Part shown: positions 17,774 to 26,082 of the stretch, one piece after another
Numbering within the stretch: the first letter of the stretch is position 1
Layout: the number at the start of each line of letters is the position of its first letter
NCBI GenBank assembly: GCA_016935125.1
Contig: JAFGRM010000043.1
Coordinates: 1 to 38,593 of the forward strand
DNA length: 38,593 nucleotides
Direction of reading: 5' to 3'
From: Candidatus Woesearchaeota archaeon
Lineage (GTDB): Archaea; Nanobdellota; Nanobdellia; Woesearchaeales; DSVV01
The notes under the pieces: generated by a model
Seen by the model: the letters and a program-made list of their open reading frames with translations, nothing else
What the model was told of the DNA's origin: nothing
The model's database searches: none
Made by a program: the position numbers and the translations under genes

Positions 17774-18809
17774 TGACAATATCAGGATACTTGTCCTGGA
17801 TGAATCTGTCGAATTCCTGCTCGATCAGCTCTCTTGGCTCCTTTAGGTACTTTACTGATGGCTTGAGCTTGATCCTGTGGGCAAGGACTGAGACAACGAC
17901 ATCTTTTAGGTCAGGATAGCTGACAACATCGTTTCCGTTGAGATATGCGTTTGCCTGGGCACGCTCATAAAGCCCGATTGTCGCCCTGACAGAAGGTACC
18001 TTCTCAAGGCTCTCCTCTTCCCGAAGCTCGCGGATGAACCCTACAATTATCTCTTTTATCAGCTCAGGCGTCTCGACCATGTTGCATCCCTTGCTGACCA
18101 TGACATCCTTTTCGATCTGGTTTGTCTCAGGGTAGGTCATATAGACCACATCAAACCTGTCAAGGAGCACGTCTGACAGCCTCTCTGTATTTATGTCGAC
18201 AGGGTTCATAGTGCCGACAAAGATGAAATTTGTCTCGATATCTACATCATAGCTGCCAATGGTCGCCCTGCCCTCTTCAAGCACCTGCAGGAGCGCGTTC
18301 TGAAGCTTTTCAGGGCAGCGGTTCAGCTCGTCGAAAAAGAGCACAGAGTTATTGGCCTTGAATATCTTACCTGGGGTAAATGCCTCTATGCTGAGCGGCC
18401 CGTATTCCATCGCCTTTATAGGGTCTATGTCACCTATCAGGTCTTCTGCAGATAGGTCAGGACTTCCCTGTATCCTTACAAAACGCTGCTCGCCCTTTAT
18501 TATTAGCTGTGATTTTGTCTTCCCTGACCTGCATGCAGGACAGACAGGGTTGGCAGGGTCGCATTTGAACTCGCAGTCGTTAACTGTTATCTCAGGAAGA
18601 AGCTTTGCAATGTTTTTTGCAATGGTCGTCTTGCCGATTCCTGGCTGGCCGAATATGACAATATGCCTGTTCATAAGAAGCGCGGACTTGATCTGCTTTT
18701 TTGCAGTCTCCTGGCCCAGGATGTCAGTGAATATGTCATCCCTGCTCCTGAATATCTCTGCCAATGAATTCCTTATTTTCGGTTTGATGTTTTTGTTGTC
18801 CATTTTCAT
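17745..18809 (-). CDS. MoxR/ChlI-type AAA+ ATPase with zinc-ribbon insert
   Basis: The roughly 354-residue protein has Walker A GQPGIGKTT, Walker B VLFFDELNR, sensor-1 GTMNPVD and an arginine-finger region (LLDRFDVVYM). Between Walker A and B sits a CX3CX6CX2C insert (CEFKCDPANPVCPAC), seen in archaeal Mg-chelatase-like ATPases and probably zinc-binding. It forms hexamers that work with a VWA partner, which is the next gene. The frame opens at a TTG (18845), but a TATA-like AACTTTTAAAA sits only a few bases from it, and AAAAGG precedes the ATG at 18809, which I take as the start. No chlorophyll or cobalamin genes are nearby, so metal chelation is not indicated. Confidence 0.9.
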   Translation of the reverse strand: MKMDNKNIKPKIRNSLAEIFRSRDDIFTDILGQETAKKQIKSALLMNRHIVIFGQPGIGKTTIAKNIAKLLPEITVNDCEFKCDPANPVCPACRSGKTKSQLIIKGEQRFVRIQGSPDLSAEDLIGDIDPIKAMEYGPLSIEAFTPGKIFKANNSVLFFDELNRCPEKLQNALLQVLEEGRATIGSYDVDIETNFIFVGTMNPVDINTERLSDVLLDRFDVVYMTYPETNQIEKDVMVSKGCNMVETPELIKEIIVGFIRELREEESLEKVPSVRATIGLYERAQANAYLNGNDVVSYPDLKDVVVSVLAHRIKLKPSVKYLKEPRELIEQEFDRFIQDKYPDIVNDEEQGGCR

Positions 18810-18970
18810 ATACCTTTTATCAAAAATATCAGAGGAGTTTTTCAAGGTTTTAAAAGTTTACTGAAAAGGATGCAGTTCTTTTGAATGTTGCCAGAATATG
18901 CCAGATGATTGACAGAAGCTGCGAAACACTGATTTAAAAAACATGATGCAAAAAAAGCATGAGGGTTCTT

Positions 18971-19100
18971 CATGACCGTTGTATGAACATGCATAGTCGT
19001 GCAGTCATGCATGGTTAGGCATATTCGTGCGTAGTATTACATGGTCATACATAGTCATGCATGGTTAGGCATATTCGTGCATGGTATTGCATGGTCATGC
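18971..19100. repeat. Two 50-bp tandem repeats with shorter degenerate copies
   Basis: Units 19001-19050 and 19051-19100 match at 44 of 50 positions by eye. Both contain GTCATGCATGGTTAGGCATA. A more degenerate stretch (18971-19000) precedes them. The array ends 5 nt before the stop codon of the MFS gene and has many short ATGCAT-like palindromes. It lies downstream of that gene and upstream of the ATPase gene. Confidence 0.85.
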
Positions 19101-19105
19101 ACAGC

Positions 19106-20233
19106 TCAGAAAAGGACCTGCAAAAGAGAGCCTATGCTTCCAAGCACAAAGCCTGTTGCAAGCCCTGATATCAGAAGCATGATGACAAAAAAAGAGCACC
19201 CTCCTGCCTGTATCATTATCTCCCTGAATATTATGCTCTCAAGCGCCTTTGTTTTCTGCATATTGGCCTTGTCATAATTGAGCGCATTAAAAGAGATTAT
19301 AGATGTTGTGTTTGTCATGCCATAGACAGAATCTATCACAAAGACATGCAGAGGTGTGGAAACAAACAGCCTGATAAACCACACAAAAGAATCTGCAACT
19401 GAGCTAAGCCTAAGAACAAGCCTTCTTCTCATGTCACTTACCTTACCTGAAAGATATGGTATTATCAGGGAAAAACAAAGTGAGATCGAAGTAACCAGCC
19501 CTACACCTGTAAAATTCCCAAAGACATTCATAAATATGAAAATGGGCCATATGATCTTATGCGCCCTTGACTGCAGGCCCTTGCCCATCAATGCAAGATA
19601 GTCCCTGAAGCTGCGGCCCTTGAATATCTCATAGAATCTCAAGGGCATCTTCTGGTGGTTATCATCAGAAAAGAATAGTGGGATGGTTGATATGAAAAGA
19701 AGTATCGAGACAACAGCAAACATGAACTTGAACCCGAAGATCGCAAGCATTATGCCGCCTATAAAAGGTCCTGCAACATTTGACAATGACACCAATGTCT
19801 GTAGTATGCCAAGCTCCCTGCCTCTTACCCTCTTTGTGCTGAAAATCGAAAAATCAGTATGATATCCTACCCAAAAGAGCCCGTCATTGACTCCTGCCAG
19901 AATCGCCACTACGTAAAGCGGCCAACCGAAGCCTTCCAGTGAATAGAGCATGAGATAAAACACGATGACTACAGGGGTGCTTGCAGCAATCGAATGCTTG
20001 AACCCATATCTTGACGATATGAACCCTGCAGGAATCGTTGCCAGTGCATGAGAGATGTTCAGGATGATATAAAATATAAATATCTCTTTTAATGCACAGC
20101 CAACGCTCAAGAGATAGATAGGGATAAAGATAGTTATCATCGACAGGGCAAATGATCTGATTGCCATGCTGGAATACAGCTCATTCAGCTTCTCGTTCCT
20201 GAAGAACTGCATGAAATTGTGGTGCTCAAGCAT
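19106..20233 (-). CDS. MFS-type membrane transporter
   Basis: This 375-residue protein is dominated by about 11-12 hydrophobic helices and has the layout of a major facilitator. The loop between helices 2 and 3 has GFISSRYGFKHSI, a match to the MFS motif G-x3-D-R-x-G-R. A charged central loop (FFSDDNHQKMPLRFYEIFKGRSF) separates the two six-helix halves. Substrate cannot be inferred: no transport-related neighbours and no binding motifs are visible. A TATA-like box sits 25 nt before the ATG, so it is probably a single-gene unit. Confidence 0.85.
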   Translation of the reverse strand: MLEHHNFMQFFRNEKLNELYSSMAIRSFALSMITIFIPIYLLSVGCALKEIFIFYIILNISHALATIPAGFISSRYGFKHSIAASTPVVIVFYLMLYSLEGFGWPLYVVAILAGVNDGLFWVGYHTDFSIFSTKRVRGRELGILQTLVSLSNVAGPFIGGIMLAIFGFKFMFAVVSILLFISTIPLFFSDDNHQKMPLRFYEIFKGRSFRDYLALMGKGLQSRAHKIIWPIFIFMNVFGNFTGVGLVTSISLCFSLIIPYLSGKVSDMRRRLVLRLSSVADSFVWFIRLFVSTPLHVFVIDSVYGMTNTTSIISFNALNYDKANMQKTKALESIIFREIMIQAGGCSFFVIMLLISGLATGFVLGSIGSLLQVLF

Positions 20234-20253
20234 GACTAAAACCTGACCCCAAA

Positions 20254-20263
20254 TTTATATAAA
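20254..20263 (-). promoter_or_regulatory. TATA-like box for the MFS gene
   Basis: Read on the minus strand, TTTATATAAA is centred about 25 nt before the ATG at 20233, giving a leaderless mRNA. Confidence 0.6.
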
Positions 20264-20404
20264 TGTTTCTAAACCCAGCATTTCCATTTAGAGATACTTG
20301 GTTATGGCAAAAACCTTTATATATCCCCTGTTTTTCTCAAGAACCAGATAGGCCATGCACGTAAGACAAGCCATGCACAAGCCATGCAAAATAAGCCATA
20401 TTAC

Positions 20405-20559
20405 GGGGCTGTAGTATAACCTGGCTAGAATAGCTGGCTCCAGTTTTGGAGCGATGAGCTGCAGGAACCCTGCGGCGATGAATAAAGCTGCGGTCTGTTG
20501 AAGCCTTACCGCTTCAAGGAAGAGACCAGCGGATCTGGGTTCGAATCCCAGCAGCCCCA
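20405..20559 (+). tRNA. tRNA-Trp(CCA) with an 81-nt intron
   Basis: Acceptor strands GGGGCTG (20405-20411) and CAGCCCC (20552-20558) pair, with discriminator A and no encoded CCA. The T-arm is CTGGG-TTCGAAT-CCCAG. The anticodon stem is GCTGG (20433-20437) with CCAGC (20526-20530), and anticodon CCA is 20440-20442. The intron is 20444-20524. A bulge-helix-bulge forms with one C.A mismatch in its central helix, followed by an 8-pair helix (20445-20452 with 20511-20518). The D-stem is weak, with an A12.A23 mismatch. A run of AGCCATGCA-type repeats (about 20350-20400) precedes the gene. Confidence 0.88.
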
Positions 20560-20727
20560 TTTTTTTTATATTGAGTTCTGGGTTCTGTTTGGAATGGTTT
20601 TGAGTTTTGTGTTAGATTGTTTTGGGTTTAGGGTTTTTCTTATCGTACTGGAGCTTTATGCTCTAGTAGCTGCATCTCCGTGGCTGCGGCGGAAAACGCA
20701 GGTGAGAATCCCAGCAGCCCCATTTTT
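20543..20727. repeat. Direct repeat of the tRNA-Trp 3' end (att-like)
   Basis: A 22-bp sequence covering the T-arm 3' half, acceptor and first terminator T residues occurs at 20543-20564 and again at 20706-20727. The 163-bp offset contains AT-rich DNA and a strong hairpin, TACTGGAGC with GCTCTAGTA around a TTTAT loop (about 20646-20668). No integrase gene is present. This resembles the att scar left by an element that integrated at a tRNA, or a partial tRNA duplication. Confidence 0.75.
20560..20567 (+). terminator. Poly-T terminator after tRNA-Trp
   Basis: Eight consecutive T residues directly follow the discriminator base, the usual archaeal intrinsic stop signal. A shorter TTTTT follows the second copy of the tRNA end near 20723. 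Confidence 0.6.
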
Positions 20728-20769
20728 CTTTATAGTCTTGATAATTTATAAAAATCTGAGGCATTTCGT

Positions 20770-21726
20770 TCAAACCCCACAGGGAAAGGTATTCACGACA
20801 ATGTCCTTAAACACAGGGATAAGCTTGTAATCAGATATTATCCTGTTCTTGTCCCTAAGCTTTGTGAATGTGTCCTGAAACTGCTCATAATCATCGCATC
20901 TGGCGTGCAGCAATAGGTTGAATTCACCAAAAAGCTTCCAATACTGGGTAAAATCATTTATCTGATAGACTTGGGAGAGAAGCCTTCTTTCCTGCTCTTT
21001 TGAAAAGTTCCTGTACCTGATCAGGGCTAAAAATGCCTTCTTAATCCTGATATTGTGAAACATCCTGTAGCCTACAACTATCTTTCTCTCCTCAAGCTTT
21101 CTTATCCGCTCTTTTACTGTCTGACAGCTGCATCCAAGAGCCCTGGACATCTCTGCAACAGGCATCCTGCAGTTATCCTTTATTATCCCAAGCAGCCTGA
21201 AATCAAGATTATCGATATCTATGTTCTCTTTTGAAAGCTCGTATGAGACCTTTCTTTTTAGCACGAGCTTGTCAGTCTTAAGAAAAGGGTGGTTGAAAAG
21301 CTCATGCCTTATTACCTGAAGTGTTATATGGTCGCCGAAGACGTTTGGAAACATCCTGTTCAGCTCCTCGAGAAAATCCTCAATCTCCTCTATATTCCTA
21401 ACGACTAACTGGACCATTATGTCATAGAACGACCCAATCTTAGCAGCCCACCACATCTTCTTATGCTTGCTAAAATATTCCATGACCGCAGTCTCGTTTT
21501 CAGGCATGTTCTCTATCCTAAAAAAGACATGATATTCGTAATAGCCGAGCTTCATGTAATTTATCAGTGCAGCGAACTTTTTGATCTGGTTTTCATTCTT
21601 TAGCTTCCTTATCCTGTAATTAATCGTCTGTTGTGGGATATCAAGCTTTTTTGACATCTCACTCTGGCTGATCCTGGGGTTGTCATCTATCAGGTTCAGT
21701 ATCTTTTTATCAATTTTATATAACAT
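20770..21726 (-). CDS. Double Lrp/AsnC-type transcription regulator
   Basis: This 318-residue protein is a fusion of two Lrp units. Each has a winged helix-turn-helix (about 1-60, ISQSEMSKKLDIPQQTINYRIRKL; about 172-232, MPVAEMSRALGCSCQTVKERIRKLEE) followed by a RAM-like sensor domain (about 65-150 and 240-310). Usual Lrp proteins have about 150 residues with one unit and work as dimers, so this one is a covalent pseudo-dimer. The gene diverges from a second Lrp gene across about 200 bp with a 9-bp inverted repeat around its TATA box, suggesting autoregulation. The ligand is unknown. Confidence 0.88.
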   Translation of the reverse strand: MLYKIDKKILNLIDDNPRISQSEMSKKLDIPQQTINYRIRKLKNENQIKKFAALINYMKLGYYEYHVFFRIENMPENETAVMEYFSKHKKMWWAAKIGSFYDIMVQLVVRNIEEIEDFLEELNRMFPNVFGDHITLQVIRHELFNHPFLKTDKLVLKRKVSYELSKENIDIDNLDFRLLGIIKDNCRMPVAEMSRALGCSCQTVKERIRKLEERKIVVGYRMFHNIRIKKAFLALIRYRNFSKEQERRLLSQVYQINDFTQYWKLFGEFNLLLHARCDDYEQFQDTFTKLRDKNRIISDYKLIPVFKDIVVNTFPCGV

Positions 21727-21778
21727 TTTTGGTAGATAAGCAACAAAAATATATAAAATTTTTTATTATTACCAAAAA
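21726..21778. promoter_or_regulatory. Inverted repeat flanking the double-Lrp promoter (candidate operator)
   Basis: TTTTTGGTA (21726-21734) and its exact complement TACCAAAAA (21770-21778) are separated by 35 bp. Between them is the AT-rich TATA-like region (about 21747-21765) placed 25-30 nt before the double-Lrp ATG. Binding to both arms would cover the start site and TATA box, a common layout for autorepression by Lrp proteins. Confidence 0.6.
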
Positions 21779-21928
21779 GAGATTGAATAGATTTATATAG
21801 TTCTCTAATATATATCTTTGACATAGTTATCTTTGGCAGTGTTATCTTTTAAGTGTCTTTTGTAGTGGTACCATTTGCAGCGTGTTTTTGCATCTGAAAA
21901 ATAAAGGGGTTCTAAGAGGTGGTTGGAT

Positions 21929-22390
21929 ATGATTGACCGTAAGGGATTTATCATATTGTCCCAACTGAGGAAAAATGCGCGGGAAAGCCTTACGAAAATG
22001 AGCAGGAAAACAAATATTCCGGTTTCGACAATATTTGAAAGATTGAATAGCGACGACAATGCCATCAAGAAGCACACCACCATAATAGACTTCAATAAGC
22101 TGGGCTACCTTACCATAGTAAATGTGCTCCTAAGCGTCAAGAGGAGCAATAAAGAAGAGCTGCAGTACTACCTTATGAAAAACAGGAATGTCAATTCTCT
22201 GTACAAGATCGCTAATGGCTATGATTTTCTTTTTGAGGGCATATTCAAGGACATGTACGAGCTTGAGTCATTCATGGATGACATAGATGAAAACTTCCAG
22301 ATAAAGTCAAAGCAGGTTCTCTACCTGTTAAAAGAGATAAAAAGGGAAGATTTCCTCTCAAGCCCGGAATTCGTCGAATGTGTTGGATAA
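21929..22390 (+). CDS. Lrp/AsnC-family regulator, single unit
   Basis: This 153-residue protein has an N-terminal helix-turn-helix (ILSQLRKNARESLTKMSRK, then IPVSTIFERL) and a C-terminal alpha/beta RAM-like domain (about 60-140). The helix-turn-helix is less typical than in its divergent neighbour. The frame opens at a TTG (21923), but GAGGTGG at 21916-21922 sits correctly for the ATG at 21929. The roughly 200 bp before it holds the double-Lrp promoter and AT-rich leader; several TATA-like motifs (for example TTTATATAG near 21791) could serve it. Confidence 0.8.
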   Translation: MIDRKGFIILSQLRKNARESLTKMSRKTNIPVSTIFERLNSDDNAIKKHTTIIDFNKLGYLTIVNVLLSVKRSNKEELQYYLMKNRNVNSLYKIANGYDFLFEGIFKDMYELESFMDDIDENFQIKSKQVLYLLKEIKREDFLSSPEFVECVG

Positions 22391-22432
22391 TATTTTTAAA
22401 TACTGCTGCATTATCGCACTATAGGTGGAATT

Positions 22433-23362
22433 ATGGCTGAAGATGAAAAAAAGAGCACTCTTTTGGGGCTGTCGATAAATGATATTGCAGATGATATGCT
22501 GATAGTATTTGGAGAAGACGCAACCAAGGTGCAGAACCGCCTGATCAGGCTAGGCTATGACATAGAGAATATAAACTCCTCGCGTGAGTTCCATACATTC
22601 AACGCTTCAAACAAGGACTATAGCTTCCCGCTGATCGTTGCAGGCCTGGGCTCTGCATCTGTTGAATGCGTCCTTAGTGAGATAGGCATGAAAAGACAGG
22701 AAAGGGTCGACCAGCTGACTGCAGGTATGAAAGAGGCTGAAGCTGAAAAAATCGATAACGACTATAAGATAAACCTTTATCTGGCCGGCACATGCGGCGC
22801 ATCAAAAGATTATACATTAGGCGAGACAGTCATCCTTACCATGGGCAGGATCAACAATAACGGCTCGTCGTGGTTCTACCAAAGCGGAAGGAAAAGGTTG
22901 TTCGGGCCATCTGCTGGCCTGCTCAAAAAAGCGAATGAAGACCTTGGCATGAAGGTGGGTAATATCTTCTCATCAGACGCATTCTATGGGTTTGGGTGCA
23001 TATTAAAGGACAATCAATTGGAATACTCTGGAGCACCCCTAAATGCCGAAGACACAAAGCACAAGGGATTTGAAAAATTCAAAGAGCTCTACAACAGCAA
23101 AGAACCTTATCTCATCGATATGGAAACAGCTGTATTCTACATGTTATGCCAGAGATTGAAAGGGCTGGAAGGCATAGCGATCAAAGGCGTATCAAATTTT
23201 GTGCCGTTTGATGTAGACAATGCAATAACACATAGCAATGAGAGGCTCGCGCTTGAATCATCAATCGACAGCTGCGTAAAGCTGATCGAAAGCTCTTTTA
23301 TGGGCAGGGAAGGTGCAAGGGATTATGATTCGGCAGATCGGTCCAGAAATAGAATATATTGA
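22433..23362 (+). CDS. Nucleoside phosphorylase family protein (PNP/UDP type)
   Basis: The 309-residue protein shows the fold signatures of the PNP/uridine phosphorylase superfamily: IVAGLGSASVECVLSEI, LAGTCGASKDYTLGETVIL for the Gly-rich phosphate and nucleoside region, and LIDMETAVFYMLCQ, the counterpart of the ribose-binding EMETAALF motif (here Asp-Met-Glu). KGVSNF supplies the base-side segment. These enzymes split nucleosides with phosphate to release a base and ribose-1-phosphate. Specificity is not clear. AGGTGG lies 5 nt before the ATG and a TATA-like TTTTTAAATA at about 22395-22404 gives it its own promoter. The Arg/Asp-rich tail is unusual. Confidence 0.82.
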   Translation: MAEDEKKSTLLGLSINDIADDMLIVFGEDATKVQNRLIRLGYDIENINSSREFHTFNASNKDYSFPLIVAGLGSASVECVLSEIGMKRQERVDQLTAGMKEAEAEKIDNDYKINLYLAGTCGASKDYTLGETVILTMGRINNNGSSWFYQSGRKRLFGPSAGLLKKANEDLGMKVGNIFSSDAFYGFGCILKDNQLEYSGAPLNAEDTKHKGFEKFKELYNSKEPYLIDMETAVFYMLCQRLKGLEGIAIKGVSNFVPFDVDNAITHSNERLALESSIDSCVKLIESSFMGREGARDYDSADRSRNRIY

Positions 23363-23413
23363 AGATCATAAAGATAAAAAGGGATCATAAAGACAAAAAA
23401 GATATGGGGAAGA

Positions 23414-23992
23414 TCACAAAACAGAAAAAATCTTTCTTTCCTCTCTTAATACAGCCTCAAGATTTGCCCGTGTTGCAGGGTTTTGGGGCACAAACCTGCA
23501 CGCGGATCCCTTTGTATCTGCAACAGAGATATCATACGTCCCAATCCTTCTTGCAATATCTATCGCCTCTTTCTTGTCAAAGCACAGCAAAGGCCTGAGC
23601 ACAGGGATCCCTACTGCGTTGTCAAGCACAGATAGGTTCTCGAGCGTCTGGCTTGCGACCTGGCCAAGGTTTTCGCCAGTGACTATGTAGCCTGCCCTTA
23701 TCCTTTTTGCAAGGGCCTCAGCTTCCCTGTACATCGCCCTTTTGCACAATACGCATGTCAGCCTGCGGTTGGCATTTTCAGCTATCCTCTTTAGATCTGG
23801 CATAAAATCCTTTATCACCAGCTCTGAACTGCTGTTGCCATCTATCTTGACCTTGATCTGCCTGACCTTCTTAAGATCAGTTGGGTTTGTGTTGAGGTGC
23901 AGGTATGTCAGTTCGACACCCTGATTTTTCATGAGCCAGCTTGCAACAGGGCTGTCAATGCCTGTGCTCAAAAGAGATACTGCCTTATTCAT
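23414..23992 (-). CDS. Stand-alone ThiI-like PP-loop sulfurtransferase domain
   Basis: The 192-residue protein matches the AANH/PP-loop catalytic domain of ThiI: LLSTGIDSPVASWLM (ATP pyrophosphate loop), CVLCKRAMYREAEALA, and TGENLGQVASQTLENL. Full ThiI has ferredoxin-like and THUMP RNA-binding domains before this; they are missing here, as is a rhodanese domain. Cys residues at CVLC and GSACRF are candidates for sulfur handling. ThiI makes 4-thiouridine in tRNA and in some species supports thiazole synthesis. It is the last gene of the cofactor cluster, 39 nt after the MOSC gene. A GTG at 24013 opens the frame, but the TATA-like TTTAATAAA near 24019-24027 fits ATG 23992. Confidence 0.82.
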   Translation of the reverse strand: MNKAVSLLSTGIDSPVASWLMKNQGVELTYLHLNTNPTDLKKVRQIKVKIDGNSSSELVIKDFMPDLKRIAENANRRLTCVLCKRAMYREAEALAKRIRAGYIVTGENLGQVASQTLENLSVLDNAVGIPVLRPLLCFDKKEAIDIARRIGTYDISVADTKGSACRFVPQNPATRANLEAVLREERKIFSVL

Positions 23993-24031
23993 CTTATTAT
24001 TTATAGTAATCACCTTTTATTAAAATACATC

Positions 24032-24490
24032 TCACAATAGTTCTATGGGATCACCCTGCCTGATAATACCCCCTTTTAACACCCTTGCAAAGATCCCTTC
24101 TCTTGGCATGATGCATGAGCCTACCTTTTTTGATATCTCACAGCCTGCATGGCATTCCTTGCCAATCTTTGAGACCTCAAGCATAGCATCCCTTATCCTA
24201 AGTCTTGTTCCGATCGGCAATGTGTGTAGGACAATGCCTGATGTTGTGATATTCTCTGCAAAAGCACCAAAGCTAAGGCTGTCTGGACCGAGTTTCCTGC
24301 AGATCTTTTCAAGGTTCTCTTCCTTGAATCTTTCATAAGATTCGCAGGCAATAAGAGATAGCTGCCTGTCTCCATCGCCTGCATGCGCATCATGCTCAAT
24401 TCCCTGCTCTTCAAGAAGCCTTGCCTCAGTGACAGGCTGTTTTGCTGTCCCTCTCATACTGCTTACATTTATCGAGACTATTTCTGCCAT
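24032..24490 (-). CDS. MOSC-domain protein
   Basis: The 152-residue protein is a single MOSC domain, the sulfur-carrier fold found at the C-terminus of molybdenum cofactor sulfurases and in YiiM-type proteins. Motifs seen are GDRQLSLI, FGAFAENITTSGI, LPIGTRLRIRDAMLEVSKIGKECHAGCEI (with the conserved Cys) and GIFARVLKGGIIRQGD. It likely binds the cofactor or carries sulfur on the KECHAGC Cys. Its place after moeA supports a late cofactor-modification role. Confidence 0.9.
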   Translation of the reverse strand: MAEIVSINVSSMRGTAKQPVTEARLLEEQGIEHDAHAGDGDRQLSLIACESYERFKEENLEKICRKLGPDSLSFGAFAENITTSGIVLHTLPIGTRLRIRDAMLEVSKIGKECHAGCEISKKVGSCIMPREGIFARVLKGGIIRQGDPIELL

Positions 24491-24514
24491 CTTATCTTCT
24501 CCCTGTTGATTGCT

Positions 24515-24650
24515 TCAATCTTTCAACAGTAATCCTTAACTATCAACTTCCAACAGTAACCCTGAACCATAGATCTAAAAAAGTAATCCTGAACATCAAC
24601 TTCCCACAGCAATCATTGACTATCAATCTTCAAAAAAATAATCTAGGCCA
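24515..24650. repeat. About five degenerate 27-bp tandem repeats
   Basis: Units begin near 24515, 24543, 24570, 24596 and 24623 and follow the pattern TCAACTTCCAACAGTAACCC with scattered changes. They fill the gap between moeA and the MOSC gene. No reading frame or hairpin is apparent. Confidence 0.75.
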
Positions 24651-24677
24651 TAAATCCCCAACAAACTTTCTTGATCA

Positions 24678-25928
24678 TCAAAAAAGGCTTACCTCTACAA
24701 CATCGCCTTTCCTTACCACTTCAGTATTCTCATCGATGCATATGAAGCCGTCTGCATCAGAGAGTGTCGTTATCGCGCTTGACCCTTTCATTACTGGGGA
24801 GGCTGTAAAGAAAGGGCTGCTCGTGTCAAGCCCATTTTTCTTTGCCTCTGAAACCTTAAGCCTTACAGGCAGGAACTCAAACCTCCCTATTGTCGATGCG
24901 ACCTTCCTTTCCAGCACGGCATAAGCCTTCTTTAGCCTGAATTCTGATCCCATCATCCTGTAGATTGCAGGAAGCACCAATGAGTATACATTTGAAAGCG
25001 CCGACGTGGGATAGCCTGGCAGCCCTATGACAGGCGAAGACCTGACCTTTCCCACAAGAACAGGCTTACCTGGCTTTGATGCGATACCATGCACAAGGAC
25101 ATCTCCTATCTGCCCGACAGCATCCAACATGAAATCCTCGCCGCCCAAAGAGGAGCCTCCTGAAAAGATGAGCAGGTCTACATCATCTATCCCTGAAAGG
25201 ATCGCCTTTTTTATATCGCTGACATTATCACTGACCAGCCCAAGGCAATGGACATTGCAGCCATGCTCTTTTAACGTATCAACTACAGTCCTTGTATTGA
25301 TATCATATACCTTGCCTGGCAAGAGCGCCTGTCCCGGGCTTAAGACCTCGTTTCCTGTTGAAAAATAAGCGACTGAAGGTGCCTTGCTTACCTTGACGCA
25401 CCTTATGCCAACAGAAGAGAGCACACCGAGGTACCTGGGGTTAAGCCTTGTGCCCTTGCTAAAGATAAGCTGGCCTGACCTGACATCACTCCCTGCCGAA
25501 ATTGTGTTCTCACCTGGCGCACATGCCTTATAGAACACTATGCTGCCATCCTCCTTTTCTGCATACTCTATCATCAAGACTGCATCAGCACCCTTTGGCA
25601 GGGGAGCGCCGGTCGTAAGCTCGATGCATTCACCTTTCCTTACCTCTTTTCTCGGGATAACCCCTGCTGTAACAGACTCTATGACCTTAAGATGCTTTGG
25701 GCTGGTGTTCGACGCGCCGAAAGTATCTTCTGCAATGACAGCAAACCCATCCATCGCGCTCTTCTGGAAATGAGGCACATCTATCGATGACTTTATGTCC
25801 TCGGCAAGAACCCTTCCATCCGCATCTTCAAGACTGACAGTCTCTCTTCCTGTCTTTCCAGCCACATCCTCGATTATCCTTGATGCTTCAGCAAGCGATG
25901 CTAGCTTTCCAAAACCATGTTTTGTCAT
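24678..25928 (-). CDS. moeA: Molybdopterin molybdenumtransferase
   Basis: MoeA inserts molybdate (or tungstate) into adenylated molybdopterin. The 416-residue protein has all its landmarks: SAMDGFAV and the beta-rich domain II (about 20-170, with ELTTGAPLPKGADAVLMIEY), the MogA-like catalytic domain (about 180-330, with YFSTGNEV, DINT, LIFSGGSSLGGEDF and KPGKPVLVG, GLPGYPTSAL), and a C-terminal beta domain ending VVEVSLF. The frame opens at a TTG (25934); ATG 25928 with AAAGG upstream is preferred. The 154-nt gap to moaB holds no evident gene. Confidence 0.96.
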   Translation of the reverse strand: MTKHGFGKLASLAEASRIIEDVAGKTGRETVSLEDADGRVLAEDIKSSIDVPHFQKSAMDGFAVIAEDTFGASNTSPKHLKVIESVTAGVIPRKEVRKGECIELTTGAPLPKGADAVLMIEYAEKEDGSIVFYKACAPGENTISAGSDVRSGQLIFSKGTRLNPRYLGVLSSVGIRCVKVSKAPSVAYFSTGNEVLSPGQALLPGKVYDINTRTVVDTLKEHGCNVHCLGLVSDNVSDIKKAILSGIDDVDLLIFSGGSSLGGEDFMLDAVGQIGDVLVHGIASKPGKPVLVGKVRSSPVIGLPGYPTSALSNVYSLVLPAIYRMMGSEFRLKKAYAVLERKVASTIGRFEFLPVRLKVSEAKKNGLDTSSPFFTASPVMKGSSAITTLSDADGFICIDENTEVVRKGDVVEVSLF

Positions 25929-26082
25929 CTTCAACCTTTCTTATTCAACCCTTTATAATCCAACTCGTTTTCATCTGATACATCATCAGACCTGCCATTA
26001 TATTTTCCTGTATATTTCCCAGCAGATTCTGCATCCAGTCTTTCATGTTGCCTTTCATATTGTCCATATTGTTCTTCAACCA

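Noticed and set aside
18971-19100. Replication origin or attachment site in the 50-bp repeats
   Set aside because: No Orc1/Cdc6 gene, no recognisable origin box and no integrase is nearby; similar unrelated repeats fill other gaps.
20444-20524. Box C/D guide RNA in the tRNA-Trp intron, as in many Euryarchaeota
   Set aside because: Two GCGATGA motifs resemble box C, but no CTGA box D or D' occurs in the intron, and the bases fit a simple helix next to the splice motif.
20288-20560. 90-residue frame on the minus strand starting MGLLGFEPRSAG
   Set aside because: This is the well-known false frame read antisense through a tRNA; the tRNA-Trp explains the sequence.
20646-20727. A second tRNA next to tRNA-Trp
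   Set aside because: The 3' end is copied, but there is no matching 5' acceptor strand, D-arm or anticodon arm; it is only a fragment.
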